Shown here one piece after another: positions 21,457 through 30,948 of a stretch of DNA of 42,818 bases. The position numbers and the translations under genes were made by a program. The stretch covers positions 1 through 42,818 of the forward strand of contig JALWLL010000063.1 in NCBI GenBank assembly GCA_026996295.1, written 5' to 3'. This stretch comes from Sulfurimonas sp. GTDB taxonomy: Bacteria > Campylobacterota > Campylobacteria > Campylobacterales > Sulfurimonadaceae. A model generated the notes under the pieces. The model saw nothing but the letters and a program-made list of their open reading frames with translations, had not been told where the DNA came from and made no database searches. Position 1 is the stretch's first letter. Each line of letters starts with the position of its first letter.

Positions 21457-21719
21457 TATATCACCACCAACGCATCACGAATTTGTAAAAATGCTATGAG
21501 AAATTCAAAGAGCATTCTCCATAAAAGTTCCATAAAAACAAATAAAATGATAAAGAGCATAAATATTTTTGGCATGCTTTGTTGCATAGGCTTGTAAAAA
21601 TACTTTGTATATTTGTAGATAAACAGAGGTACAACAAGAGCGCCCATATAGTAAAAGATAAGAAGAAGCTCTTGCGAGATCATCGTTTTAAAAGATAAAA
21701 AGTTCATTACTTCCTGCAT
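21456..21719 (-). CDS. Small membrane protein, 87 aa
   Basis: Hydrophobic ORF overlapping the start of the NIF3-like gene by 1 nt. Confidence 0.6.
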   Translation of the reverse strand: MQEVMNFLSFKTMISQELLLIFYYMGALVVPLFIYKYTKYFYKPMQQSMPKIFMLFIILFVFMELLWRMLFEFLIAFLQIRDALVVI

Positions 21720-21834
21720 TGTCCGCCTTGTAAGGTGAGAGCTGATCTGTATATATTTAGCATTGTTTTAAGTTTACCATCTTCTAAACTCAATTTAGAT
21801 AAAATCGCACAATTATTTTAAATCAAGGCTTTCA

Positions 21835-23373
21835 ATGAAAAAAAGAGCATTAGTCAGTGTTAGTGACAAAACGGGTATAGTCGATTTTTGTAAATCACTT
21901 GTAAAAAACGGTTATGAGATCATCTCAACAGGTGGAACATACAAACTACTTCGTGAAAATGATGTAGATGCTATAGAGATAGATGAGGTAACAAAGTTTC
22001 CTGAGTGTTTTGAGGGGCGTGTGAAAACCTTGAACCCTTATGTACATGGAGGGATCCTTCATCGCCGAGATAAGCAGTCTCATCTGGATCAGGCTCAAGA
22101 GCTTGGTGTTGAAGCGATCGATCTTGTATGTGTGAATCTTTACCCTTTTAAAGCAACGATAGAGCGTACAGATGATTTTGATGACATTATCGAAAATATT
22201 GATATCGGCGGACCTGCTATGGTTCGTTCAGCTGCGAAGAATTTTGACTCGGTTATTATAGTAACAAATGTACAAGATTATGCAGAGGTTATAGACGCAA
22301 TTGAACATGAAAAAAATACAAAAGAGTTCCGTCGCGGTTATATGATAAAAGCGTATGAGCATACCGCTGCGTATGACTCAATGATAGCCAACTATATGAA
22401 TGAGCGATTTAACGAAGGTTTTGGTGAGAAGCAGTTTATCGTGGGTGAGAAGGTGATGGATACCCGTTATGGCGAAAATCCACACCAAAAGGGTGCTTTA
22501 TATGAATTTGACAAACACTTCTCAGATAACTTTACAACACTCAAAGGGGAGGCAAGCTTTAACAACTTAAATGATCTAAACGGTGCTGTTAAAATTGCAG
22601 CTGCTTTTGGTGATGACAACGCTGTGTGTATCTCAAAGCATGGAAATCCTTGTGGATTTGCTATTCGTGATAACCTACTAGATGCTTACGTAGAAGCACT
22701 TAAATGTGATCCTGTTTCTGCTTTTGGTGGTGTTGTTGCAGTAAATGGCGTAGTAACACGTGAACTGGCTGAGAAGATGAATGAGATTTTTCTTGAAGTT
22801 GTGATCGCAGGGCGTATAACTCCTGAAGCACAAGAGGTCTTTGCAAAGAAAAAGCGTATCAAACTTTTTGAGATGGGAAGCGATAAGCTTATTTTAGCAA
22901 ACGATACGAAAGACTTTAAACATATTGATGGTGGGTTTGTTTTTCAAGATGCTGACAAAGTTGGTGCTGATGAAGTGAAAAATGCCAAACTTGTTTCTAA
23001 AAATGCAGCGAGTGAAGCAGAGATGAAAGACCTTGAGATCGCTTACAAGGTAGCAAGTCTTACAAAATCAAACTGTGTTGTGTATGTGAAAGATGGGGCA
23101 ATGGTTGCTGTTGGTATGGGGATGACAAGTCGTGTCGATGCTGCACAGTGTGCACTTAAAAAGGCAAAAGATATGGGTCTTGATGTAAGTGGATGTGCTT
23201 TGGCAAGTGAAGCTTTTTTCCCATTTAGAGACTCCATCGATGCTGCGGCAGAAGCCGGTGTGAAAAATGTTATTGAGCCTGGTGGAAGCATACGTGATGA
23301 GGAGATTATAGAAGCGGCCAATGAGTTTGGTATGAGTTTATACTTCTCACAAGTGCGTCACTTCTTACATTAA
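21835..23373 (+). CDS. purH: Bifunctional AICAR formyltransferase / IMP cyclohydrolase
   Basis: [50 protein letters not shown]. Confidence 0.97.
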   Translation: MKKRALVSVSDKTGIVDFCKSLVKNGYEIISTGGTYKLLRENDVDAIEIDEVTKFPECFEGRVKTLNPYVHGGILHRRDKQSHLDQAQELGVEAIDLVCVNLYPFKATIERTDDFDDIIENIDIGGPAMVRSAAKNFDSVIIVTNVQDYAEVIDAIEHEKNTKEFRRGYMIKAYEHTAAYDSMIANYMNERFNEGFGEKQFIVGEKVMDTRYGENPHQKGALYEFDKHFSDNFTTLKGEASFNNLNDLNGAVKIAAAFGDDNAVCISKHGNPCGFAIRDNLLDAYVEALKCDPVSAFGGVVAVNGVVTRELAEKMNEIFLEVVIAGRITPEAQEVFAKKKRIKLFEMGSDKLILANDTKDFKHIDGGFVFQDADKVGADEVKNAKLVSKNAASEAEMKDLEIAYKVASLTKSNCVVYVKDGAMVAVGMGMTSRVDAAQCALKKAKDMGLDVSGCALASEAFFPFRDSIDAAAEAGVKNVIEPGGSIRDEEIIEAANEFGMSLYFSQVRHFLH

Positions 23374-23385
23374 ACTATGATAAAA

Positions 23386-23405
23386 GGAAGAGTTTATACT
23401 CTTCC
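23386..23405. terminator. Hairpin after purH
   Basis: GGAAGAGT-TTAT-ACTCTTCC, perfect 8-bp stem. Confidence 0.55.
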
Positions 23406-23433
23406 CATAAACCTTTCTGCATAAATCTTACAA

Positions 23434-23468
23434 GTTGATTGACATAGACTCAACTCTTATGATATAAT
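23434..23468 (+). promoter_or_regulatory. cbpA-hspR promoter with HAIR-like operator
   Basis: TTGACA (23439-23444), N18, TATAAT (23463-23468). GTTGATT-N7-ACTCAAC (23434-23454) is an inverted repeat with the HAIR spacing. Confidence 0.72.
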
Positions 23469-23514
23469 TCTACTTAAATAAACAGTTTTAAAATAATATA
23501 TATAGGATAGAGAT

Positions 23515-24411
23515 ATGAGTAAATCATTATACGAAACATTAGAGATTCCTACAACAGCGAGTGAATCGGAAATTAAGAAAGCATATAGAAAATTAGCACG
23601 TAAATATCATCCCGATGTCAACAAAGATCCTCAAGCAGAGGAGAAGTTTAAGGAGATCAATGCTGCGTATGAGATTTTGAGTGACAAAGAGAAAAAAACT
23701 CAGTATGATCAGTTTGGTGACTCCATGTTTGGTGGTCAGAACTTTCATGATTTTACAAGAAGTCAAGGTTCCAATGTGGATCTTGATGAGATACTAAGAC
23801 AGATGTTCTCCGGTGGAGGAGGGTTTAGCGGTGGCTTTGGTGGCTCTTCGTCAGGATTTGGCAGTTCCGGATTTGGCGGTGGTTTTCAGCAGCAGTATCA
23901 AGAGCCGAACCTCGATATTGAGACAAGTGTTACTATCCCTTTTAGTGTCGCTATCTTGGGAGGTTCCCACTCTGTATCGGTCAATGGTGAACGCTTTGAC
24001 ATTAAGATCCCAGCCGGTGTGAAAACAGGCGAAAAGATGCGTGTCAAAGGGAAAGGTCATGCACAAAACGGCAGAGCGGGTGATCTCTTTTTGAAAATCA
24101 CGGTAGCACAAAGCCCGGAGTATGAAAGAGAGGGGGATGATCTTGTTAAAACTATTGATGTTCCTCTGTATGCTGCTTTGTTTGGAGAAAAGATATCTGT
24201 ACAGACCTTAGAAAAAGAGATCAAACTTAAAATACCTCAAAATACGAAAAACGGCCAACGTTTTCGTGTCAAAGAGATGGGTGCTATGAACAGAAAAACA
24301 AAACAAAGAGGTGATCTGTATTTAAAAGCAAATATTGTTTTACCAAAAGTTGAAGATCTGGATAAAGATCTTGTAGAAGTGATGAAAGAAAAACTACCAA
24401 AAACAATTTAG
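23515..24411 (+). CDS. cbpA: DnaJ-like co-chaperone CbpA
   Basis: J domain with HPD ([28 protein letters not shown]), Gly/Phe-rich linker, DnaJ C-terminal domain, no zinc finger; followed by hspR. Confidence 0.93.
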   Translation: MSKSLYETLEIPTTASESEIKKAYRKLARKYHPDVNKDPQAEEKFKEINAAYEILSDKEKKTQYDQFGDSMFGGQNFHDFTRSQGSNVDLDEILRQMFSGGGGFSGGFGGSSSGFGSSGFGGGFQQQYQEPNLDIETSVTIPFSVAILGGSHSVSVNGERFDIKIPAGVKTGEKMRVKGKGHAQNGRAGDLFLKITVAQSPEYEREGDDLVKTIDVPLYAALFGEKISVQTLEKEIKLKIPQNTKNGQRFRVKEMGAMNRKTKQRGDLYLKANIVLPKVEDLDKDLVEVMKEKLPKTI

Positions 24412-24421
24412 GAGATAGAAG

Positions 24422-24796
24422 ATGCATCATTATGACGAACCGGTATATCTTATCAGTATTGTTGCGAAAATTTTGGATATACATCCACAAACATTAAGGC
24501 AGTATGAGAGGGAAAACCTTATATGCCCTTCACGCTCAAACGGAAGAATCCGCTTGTACTCTCAAAGGGATATAGACAAGATCAAACTTATTTTGAGACT
24601 GACGCGTGAACTGGGTGTAAATCTTGCGGGAGTGGATATTATACTCCGCTTAAAAGAGGATGTGGACAAGATGGAGCAAGAGGTTGCAGAGCTAAGACAT
24701 GAAGTTCTCAAAGCAAAAAACACCCACTCTGTTGCACCTGAAAAGGCACTTGTTAGAAAGAAAAGCCTTTATGAGATGATTGTATTTGAAGAGTAG
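24422..24796 (+). CDS. hspR: MerR-family heat shock repressor HspR
   Basis: YLISIVAKILDIHPQTLRQYERENLICPSRSNGRIRLYSQRDIDKIKLI; downstream of cbpA as in other Campylobacterota. Confidence 0.92.
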   Translation: MHHYDEPVYLISIVAKILDIHPQTLRQYERENLICPSRSNGRIRLYSQRDIDKIKLILRLTRELGVNLAGVDIILRLKEDVDKMEQEVAELRHEVLKAKNTHSVAPEKALVRKKSLYEMIVFEE

Positions 24797-24802
24797 TTTC
24801 TT

Positions 24803-26065
24803 CTACTCTTTGAGTCTTATGATATTTGCTCCGACACCTTCGAGTTTTTTCTCCAAAGCATCGTACCCACGATCAAGATGATAGATACGGTGTATATCTG
24901 TCTCTCCATCGGCAACGAGAGCTGCAAGTACAAGAGCACTTGAAGCGCGTAAGTCTGTTGCCATAACATCGGTACCTCCAAGCTTTGTTTTACCTTTTAC
25001 AGTTGCCACGTTACCATTGAGCGAAATATCTGCGCCCATACGTTGAAGCTCACTTACGTGCATAAATCTGTTCTCAAAAAGACGCTCTTCTATAATGGAA
25101 ACACCGTTTGCCTGTGTAGCGAGTGCTAAAAACTGTGCTTGCATATCGGTGGGAAATGCAGGATATTCCTGAGTGATAATGCTTACAGGTTGAAGCTCAC
25201 TTGCCGGGTGGATAGTGATGGAATCTTCTGTAATGCTAAAGCTGCATCCCATCTCTTCGAGTTTTGCGATCACTGAACCAAGATGAGCAGCATTGACATC
25301 TGTGAGTGTAAGTTCAGAGTTTGTAATAGCTCCGGCACACAGATAGGTTCCTGCTTCTATACGGTCTGGGATAACAGAAAACTCCTCGATGGCTAAAAGC
25401 TCTCCATCTGTTCCTGTAATATGAAGCACGGCAGTACCGATCCCCTCAATACAAACACCACTTTTGTTTAAGATCTCGCAGAGCTGGACAACTTCGGGTT
25501 CTCGTGCTGCATTGATTATGGTTGTCGTTCCTTTGGCAAGTGCTGCCGCCATAACGATGTTTGCCGTGCCTGTAACAGTGATCTTGTCAAAAATGATTTC
25601 ACAGCCGTGTAAACCATTGGGAGCAGTTGCTTCTATGTAGCCTGAGCGAATATCTATTTTAGCCCCCATCTGCTCTAAAGCTTTCAAATGCAGATTGATA
25701 GGTCTTTGACCAATGGCGCATCCCCCCGGAAGTGAAACTTCACAATGCCCAAAGCGCGCAAGAATCGGACCAAGCACTAAAATGGAAGCACGCATAGTTT
25801 TTACTATGTCATAGGTTGCTTTTGTTTGAGAAAGTGTAGTGGTATCGACCTCTATGGCATCTTCTTGAAAATGACACTCAGCACCCAGGTTTGAGAGAAG
25901 TTTTAAAAGAGTGTTGATATCTACAACATGAGGCAGATTTTTTATAGTTACTCTGTTTTTTGCTAAAATGGTCATAGCAATTAATGGCAAAGATGCATTT
26001 TTAGCACCGGATATTTTTATGGTTCCCTTGAGTGATTGTACACCCTGAATTTGTAAGTAATCCAT
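24803..26065 (-). CDS. murA: UDP-N-acetylglucosamine 1-carboxyvinyltransferase
   Basis: [23 protein letters not shown] and [24 protein letters not shown] (active-site Cys loop). Confidence 0.97.
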   Translation of the reverse strand: MDYLQIQGVQSLKGTIKISGAKNASLPLIAMTILAKNRVTIKNLPHVVDINTLLKLLSNLGAECHFQEDAIEVDTTTLSQTKATYDIVKTMRASILVLGPILARFGHCEVSLPGGCAIGQRPINLHLKALEQMGAKIDIRSGYIEATAPNGLHGCEIIFDKITVTGTANIVMAAALAKGTTTIINAAREPEVVQLCEILNKSGVCIEGIGTAVLHITGTDGELLAIEEFSVIPDRIEAGTYLCAGAITNSELTLTDVNAAHLGSVIAKLEEMGCSFSITEDSITIHPASELQPVSIITQEYPAFPTDMQAQFLALATQANGVSIIEERLFENRFMHVSELQRMGADISLNGNVATVKGKTKLGGTDVMATDLRASSALVLAALVADGETDIHRIYHLDRGYDALEKKLEGVGANIIRLKE

Positions 26066-26136
26066 TGATCTCTTTTAAAACATATTTGATTTGATATTAT
26101 AGCTTGTTTTGATATACTTCGTCAAAGGAAATTGTC

Positions 26137-26571
26137 ATGAGTTCAGCCTTAGATAGATTGAAAAAATTAACGAGTAAAATATCAAGTTATGAGACTGCAA
26201 GAAAAGAAAATTTATCGATTTTAAAAGATCTTTATCATGAAACCGGCATAGATAAAAAAGTAGATAATTTTGAATCTCTTTTTGAGTTTAAAGCTATTAA
26301 TCTCTCCGGTGCATCTTTACTGAGCGAGAATCTCGGAGAGATCAAGGAGGGAAAGTACTTGCAGGTTTTGGCTATTGGGTATGATAAGAACGCATCTGTT
26401 AAGAGTAAGAACATATCATTGGCATATTATGGACGGGTTGAGGGTGTGCAAAGTGCTCTTAAGGACAAAGTTGTTGAGTTTATTATACGTTACAGGTTTG
26501 AGAAAAGTTTTATGACCTTGGAGCATTACCACGAAATGCTTTCAAACTTTAAAACAAAAAAAGATGCATAA
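26137..26571 (+). CDS. Hypothetical protein, 144 aa
   Basis: ORF with AAAGGA upstream, overlapping the next CDS by 8 nt. Confidence 0.7.
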   Translation: MSSALDRLKKLTSKISSYETARKENLSILKDLYHETGIDKKVDNFESLFEFKAINLSGASLLSENLGEIKEGKYLQVLAIGYDKNASVKSKNISLAYYGRVEGVQSALKDKVVEFIIRYRFEKSFMTLEHYHEMLSNFKTKKDA

Positions 26572-27118
26572 ATTTTACTTTTTTTTGTGGCTGAGGTGGG
26601 CAATTCGCTTGAGTATTTGCTCTGTTGTGATCGCCTCTCTTTTAAGTGTATTGATCTCTTTCTTTGTTTATGTAAGCCAAGGTGCAGTTGCGCTCGATGA
26701 GGATGTACTCAATGCTCTTGTTGCCGTATTTGTATTTTATTTTTCTTTAACGTGGAGTTTTGCCCTTTTGCTGGCACTGTTTAGAAGTCTGAAATATATT
26801 TTTAACAAGTGCATTCACGGGTATGAGCTTAAACTTCTAACATGCACTTCTAAAAAGGAGGAAACCTCTGAAGTCTTGGAAGTGATCGGTTATGGGGATT
26901 TGGTGAAAGTATGGAGAAGATGGTTTATGCTTCTTATATGGCTGGTTGGTTCCATGATGATTATATCGCTTGTGATTACGTACTTTTTCACTACCTACAG
27001 TGGCGTATTTGAGTGGTTTAGTATCTATTGGTTATTTGCTTTTATACTTGTGAGTGGATATTTTTCTTTTATGCTCATGGGGTCTCGTTGTAAAAGAGTG
27101 AAGGTTGTAAAATGTTGA
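26564..27118 (+). CDS. Membrane protein of unknown function, 184 aa
   Basis: Four apparent hydrophobic segments; overlaps both neighbouring genes. Confidence 0.68.
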   Translation: MHKFYFFLWLRWAIRLSICSVVIASLLSVLISFFVYVSQGAVALDEDVLNALVAVFVFYFSLTWSFALLLALFRSLKYIFNKCIHGYELKLLTCTSKKEETSEVLEVIGYGDLVKVWRRWFMLLIWLVGSMMIISLVITYFFTTYSGVFEWFSIYWLFAFILVSGYFSFMLMGSRCKRVKVVKC

Positions 27119-27834
27119 TTTTTTTGGATCTTGAGACGACAGGATTGGAGCGAACCGATAAAGTAGTCTCTATTGCACTCATTGTTGTAGATGGTATGCA
27201 AACAAAAGTTTTTTCACAACTTCTCAATGAAGGTAAAAAGATCCCTCCCAAAGCATCAAGCATACATCATATCACCAACGAGATGATAGAGAAAAAACCA
27301 AAATTCAAAGAGAGTGATATCTACAGCTTTTTACAACACAACAATACACAAGAAAATACACTTATAGCACACAATGTTAACTTTGATCTGCAAATGCTCT
27401 CTCGTATGGGCATAGAGTGGAGAGGTGATGTGGTAGATACGCTTCGGATTACAAAACATCTTATCCCTGAGTGTGAATACTTCTCTTTACAATATTTACG
27501 GTATGAGCTCAAGCTCTATAAAAAAGAGAGTACATTAACTCAGCTGAGAGGGGTACACATACCGCTGCAGGCACATGATGCCCTTGGTGATTGTGCTGTA
27601 GTGAAACTACTGTATGAGTATCTTTTGCAAATGGTTTCATTAGAGAAAATGAAAGAACTGACATTTGAAAATGTTTTACTTGAGAAGTTGGAATTTGGGA
27701 AGTACGCAGGAAAGTATATAGAGGAGATTGCTATAAACGACAGAGGTTATTTGGAGTGGATGCTTCATAGTATTATGGATTTAGATGAAGATTTGCGATA
27801 TAGTATCACTTATTATTTACAGGGGCAATCATGA
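27112..27834 (+). CDS. DnaQ-like 3'-5' exonuclease with ExoX-like C-terminal extension
   Basis: FLDLETTGLERTDKVVSIALIVVDG (ExoI), AHNVNFDLQML (ExoII), AHDALGDCAVV (ExoIII); C-terminal LEFGKYAGKYIEEIAINDRGYLEWML. Confidence 0.88.
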   Translation: MLIFLDLETTGLERTDKVVSIALIVVDGMQTKVFSQLLNEGKKIPPKASSIHHITNEMIEKKPKFKESDIYSFLQHNNTQENTLIAHNVNFDLQMLSRMGIEWRGDVVDTLRITKHLIPECEYFSLQYLRYELKLYKKESTLTQLRGVHIPLQAHDALGDCAVVKLLYEYLLQMVSLEKMKELTFENVLLEKLEFGKYAGKYIEEIAINDRGYLEWMLHSIMDLDEDLRYSITYYLQGQS

Positions 27835-28214
27835 AAATAGCTGTTGAGTGTCAGTCACCGTTACTGCAAAAATCGTTAGAGATATTTTTGTCAAAGCATT
27901 TGAGTTCTGCAAAACATTGTGAGATACTTATACGAGATGTAAAATGTTTGGAAGATGAGCGTTGTTTTTATATCTCAAGTGACAGTGGGGCTGATCTTGT
28001 GAAGCCTTTTTCAAAGTCCCAACTTATCATGGCTTTAGAGAACAAGTATGAAAAACTTTATAAAACTGTTGCAAAGAAAAAAGGTCTCAAAGAGAGCAAA
28101 GAGCCAAAGGTTGAGAACTTAGATTTTGAAATACTTGAAAAAAGAATTGATCTTCTTACACAGGAGTATCAGAAAAATATTTTAAACGTGGTGAGAGCAT
28201 TTTATGAAAAGTAA
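27831..28214 (+). CDS. Hypothetical protein, possibly a degenerate receiver-like domain
   Basis: 127-aa ORF with 4-nt overlap to the exonuclease gene; KPFSKSQLIMALE resembles the end of receiver domains. Confidence 0.65.
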   Translation: MKIAVECQSPLLQKSLEIFLSKHLSSAKHCEILIRDVKCLEDERCFYISSDSGADLVKPFSKSQLIMALENKYEKLYKTVAKKKGLKESKEPKVENLDFEILEKRIDLLTQEYQKNILNVVRAFYEK

Positions 28215-28794
28215 ACAGATAACAAAAAAAATAGTTGCAGGCAAATATAAAGGTAAAACTATTGTGTTGCCATCGAAAAAAACAACCAGAAGCTCTAAGT
28301 CCATAGTACTCGAATCTTTTTTTAATACCATACAGTTTGAGATCATCGATGCGACTTTTGTTGAGGTTTTCTCAGGGAGTGGCTCAATCGGTCTTGAAGC
28401 TCTCAGTCGTGGTGCAAATGAGATATTATTTATGGAAAAAGACAAGGGTGCTCTGAAAATTCTTAAACAAAACATCGCACATCTTGGAAGTGATGCCTGC
28501 AGTGTTTATAGTGGAGACAGTTTTACCAATATAAATGAAATCATCGCAAAACTCAAACGTGAAAAGAAAGAGGCTTATTTTTATATAGACCCGCCTTTTA
28601 GTGTACGTGAGGGGATGGAAGATATTTATGATAAAACAATGGATCTTATAGCGTCACTTCCAAAAACTGTAGTGAAACTTATCATCATAGAGCATATGAG
28701 TGGCTTAGAGATCCCTGAGATGATCGGAGCATTTTTTCAAACAAAATCAAAAAAATTTGGCAATACAACGCTCACATACTTTCAAAACTCATAA
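28204..28794 (+). CDS. rsmD: 16S rRNA (guanine(966)-N(2))-methyltransferase RsmD
   Basis: VAGKYKGKTIVLPS, FVEVFSGSGSIGLEALSRGA, FYIDPPF. Confidence 0.93.
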   Translation: MKSKQITKKIVAGKYKGKTIVLPSKKTTRSSKSIVLESFFNTIQFEIIDATFVEVFSGSGSIGLEALSRGANEILFMEKDKGALKILKQNIAHLGSDACSVYSGDSFTNINEIIAKLKREKKEAYFYIDPPFSVREGMEDIYDKTMDLIASLPKTVVKLIIIEHMSGLEIPEMIGAFFQTKSKKFGNTTLTYFQNS

Positions 28795-28796
28795 AA

Positions 28797-28812
28797 TGGA
28801 ATAATAATTGCT
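28797..28812 (+). promoter_or_regulatory. Sigma-54-type promoter upstream of flgI
   Basis: TGGAATAATAATTGCT: GG (28798-28799), N10, GC (28810-28811), matching the -24/-12 core spacing. Confidence 0.6.
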
Positions 28813-28840
28813 AATTCCTTGATGGACTAAAGGATTAGTG

Positions 28841-29887
28841 ATGAAAAGCATTATTTTATTTTTACTGATAGCTACATCGATGTATGCTACAAAGATCGTC
28901 GATGTTGCCAACATAGTAGGTGTCCGGGATAATCAGATCATAGGTTACTCCCTTGTTGTCGGTCTTAAAAAAACGGGTGATGGAACCACTTCCAAGTTTA
29001 CTCTGCAGTCGATAGCAAACATGTTAAAAGCGATGAACATCGATATGAATCCTATCGATATCAAATCAAAAAATGTTGCTGCTGTTGTTGTCACTGCCAA
29101 ACTTGCTCCATTTGCAAGACAGGGTGACAAGTTTGATGTGACCGTTTCCTCTATTGGTGATGCAAAATCACTAGAGGGTGGAACACTCCTTATGACACCG
29201 CTTAAAGGGGTAGATGGTAAAATCTATGCTTTGGCACAAGGTGCATTAAGTATAGGAGGTAAAAATGACAGAGGTGCAGGAAGTGAGTCCCATCCCACTG
29301 TTGGCATAGTTTTTGAGGGTGGTTTGGTTGAGAGGGAGATAAATATCGATCTGTATAATCAGCAATATGCAACACTCTCACTAAAAGAGTCAAATTTTAA
29401 AAATAGTGTTTCTATACAGCAAGCTGTAAATAATCACTACTCTACACAGGTTGCAGTTGCTATGGATCCTAGAACTATCAAACTTAAAAGACCGCAAAAT
29501 AAATCTATGATAGAGTTTTTGGCTGAAGTTCAAGATATAGAGATGAACTATACACCTAAGAGTAAGATCATCATCAATGAAAGAACGGGAACTATCATCG
29601 CAGGTGTAAATATTAAGGTCAAACCGGTTGTAATGACGCATGGTGATATAACAATAAAGATCAAAGAGGGCTCTTTGGCAAGTCAGCCGGAGGGTTCTGT
29701 TGTTGTAGATGAAAATCTGGTTATTGGTCTCAATGAAAATGAAATCTACACCAAAGAGGGTACGACAACAGTGGCAAATCTTGTACGCTCTTTACAGAAA
29801 CTAGGGGCTACACCAAAAGATATTATAGCTATTTTAGAAGCGATGAAAAGTGCAGGAAGTATATCTGCAGAGTTGAAGGTGATATAA
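28841..29887 (+). CDS. flgI: Flagellar P-ring protein FlgI
   Basis: IVDVANIVGVRDNQIIGYSLVVGLKKTGDGT; GTIIAGVNIKVKPVVMTHGDITI. Confidence 0.97.
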   Translation: MKSIILFLLIATSMYATKIVDVANIVGVRDNQIIGYSLVVGLKKTGDGTTSKFTLQSIANMLKAMNIDMNPIDIKSKNVAAVVVTAKLAPFARQGDKFDVTVSSIGDAKSLEGGTLLMTPLKGVDGKIYALAQGALSIGGKNDRGAGSESHPTVGIVFEGGLVEREINIDLYNQQYATLSLKESNFKNSVSIQQAVNNHYSTQVAVAMDPRTIKLKRPQNKSMIEFLAEVQDIEMNYTPKSKIIINERTGTIIAGVNIKVKPVVMTHGDITIKIKEGSLASQPEGSVVVDENLVIGLNENEIYTKEGTTTVANLVRSLQKLGATPKDIIAILEAMKSAGSISAELKVI

Positions 29888-30190
29888 ATGTACTCACAAA
29901 ATTCTATAAATATTCAATCACAGTTGATCTCTCAGCAACATACAATTCCTAAAATAGATGAGAAAGCAACAGATAAAGAGCTTAAAAAACAAACAGATGC
30001 TTTTGAGTCTATAATAGTTAAAATGTTGTTAGATAATGCTATGAAAGATGAAAAAAATATTTTTTCACAGGAAAATGATCCGGGTGATAAAATATATAAA
30101 TCAATGTATAGAGAAGAGCTTGCAAACGTCAGTGCCGGTGGCTTTGGGTTCTCTCAAATGCTTTATGATTATTTGAGTCAAAAGAGTTAA
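29888..30190 (+). CDS. flgJ: Rod-binding protein, FlgJ N-terminal domain
   Basis: LKKQTDAFESIIVKMLLDNAM...IYKSMYREELANVSA; follows flgI; no muramidase domain. Confidence 0.85.
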   Translation: MYSQNSINIQSQLISQQHTIPKIDEKATDKELKKQTDAFESIIVKMLLDNAMKDEKNIFSQENDPGDKIYKSMYREELANVSAGGFGFSQMLYDYLSQKS

Positions 30191-30209
30191 AAATTTGATA
30201 AAATTTGTG

Positions 30210-30236
30210 TTAACTTATTTATCAATTTGTCGATCT
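30210..30236 (+). promoter_or_regulatory. Sigma-28-like promoter upstream of flgM
   Basis: TTAA-N15-GTCGATCT compared with TAAA-N15-GCCGATAA; partial match. Confidence 0.4.
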
Positions 30237-30278
30237 AGTCTTACAGATAGATACAGTGACAGATGCAAAGGATAGATT

Positions 30279-30485
30279 ATGATTTCACAAGTTAAGGGAG
30301 CTTTAGGTAACGCTTATGCGCCAAGCTCTTCAGAATCAAAAGAGTTGCAAAAGAGTGCGACGAGTATTTCAAAACAAGGTGATATGAGCAAGGTTGAGAA
30401 GCTCAAAGAGTCTCTTCAATCGGGCGAATATAAGATTAACTTACAGGCTTTATCAGAAAAAATTGCTGATGAGTTGTTGCAGTAG
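30279..30485 (+). CDS. flgM: Anti-sigma-28 factor FlgM
   Basis: 68 aa, C-terminal KVEKLKESLQSGEYKINLQALSEKIADELL is FlgM-like; flagellar context. Confidence 0.85.
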   Translation: MISQVKGALGNAYAPSSSESKELQKSATSISKQGDMSKVEKLKESLQSGEYKINLQALSEKIADELLQ

Positions 30486-30518
30486 AGAGTTTTTATAACT
30501 TAAGAAGAGGGGTTTATT

Positions 30519-30947
30519 ATGTTGTCTCATCATTTACAAAGTGCTTTAGCGGACTTAAAGGATTTGATCAAATTAACAGAGTCGGATATAAAAGATATTA
30601 AAGAGGCAAAAAATGATCCTCAGTTTGATAGATTGCCGTTAAAAGAGGAAAAAATTAAAAGTTTTGAATCTAAAAAAGCTATGATTGATCATGAGATCTC
30701 ATCTTTAATGAGTACCAATCCAGATAAGGATCTACCCGCACTTTTGACGACACAGCAGCATCAGCTTCTTGACGAATTAAAAGAAGAACTTTCAAAACTG
30801 CGTGATGTCAATAAACACTATGCAAGACTTGTTCTTATAGTAAGTAATCTTTACAATACATTTTTGGAAAGACTTGTGCCAACAGAGATGCAGGGGTATA
30901 AAAAAGTAGCTTCTAAAGATGCATCTATCTTACAAGTAAGGGTATGA
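30519..30947 (+). CDS. FlgN-like flagellar chaperone
   Basis: Helical 142-aa protein between flgM and flgK. Confidence 0.65.
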   Translation: MLSHHLQSALADLKDLIKLTESDIKDIKEAKNDPQFDRLPLKEEKIKSFESKKAMIDHEISSLMSTNPDKDLPALLTTQQHQLLDELKEELSKLRDVNKHYARLVLIVSNLYNTFLERLVPTEMQGYKKVASKDASILQVRV

Positions 30948-30948
30948 T

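Noticed and set aside
21223-21597. 124-aa plus-strand ORF opposite the NIF3-like and small membrane genes
   Set aside because: The minus-strand frames have a recognisable family motif or a coherent hydrophobic pattern; the plus-strand frame has neither.
29888-30190. FlgJ lacking a muramidase domain as a novelty
   Set aside because: Rod-binding-only FlgJ is common in Campylobacterota.
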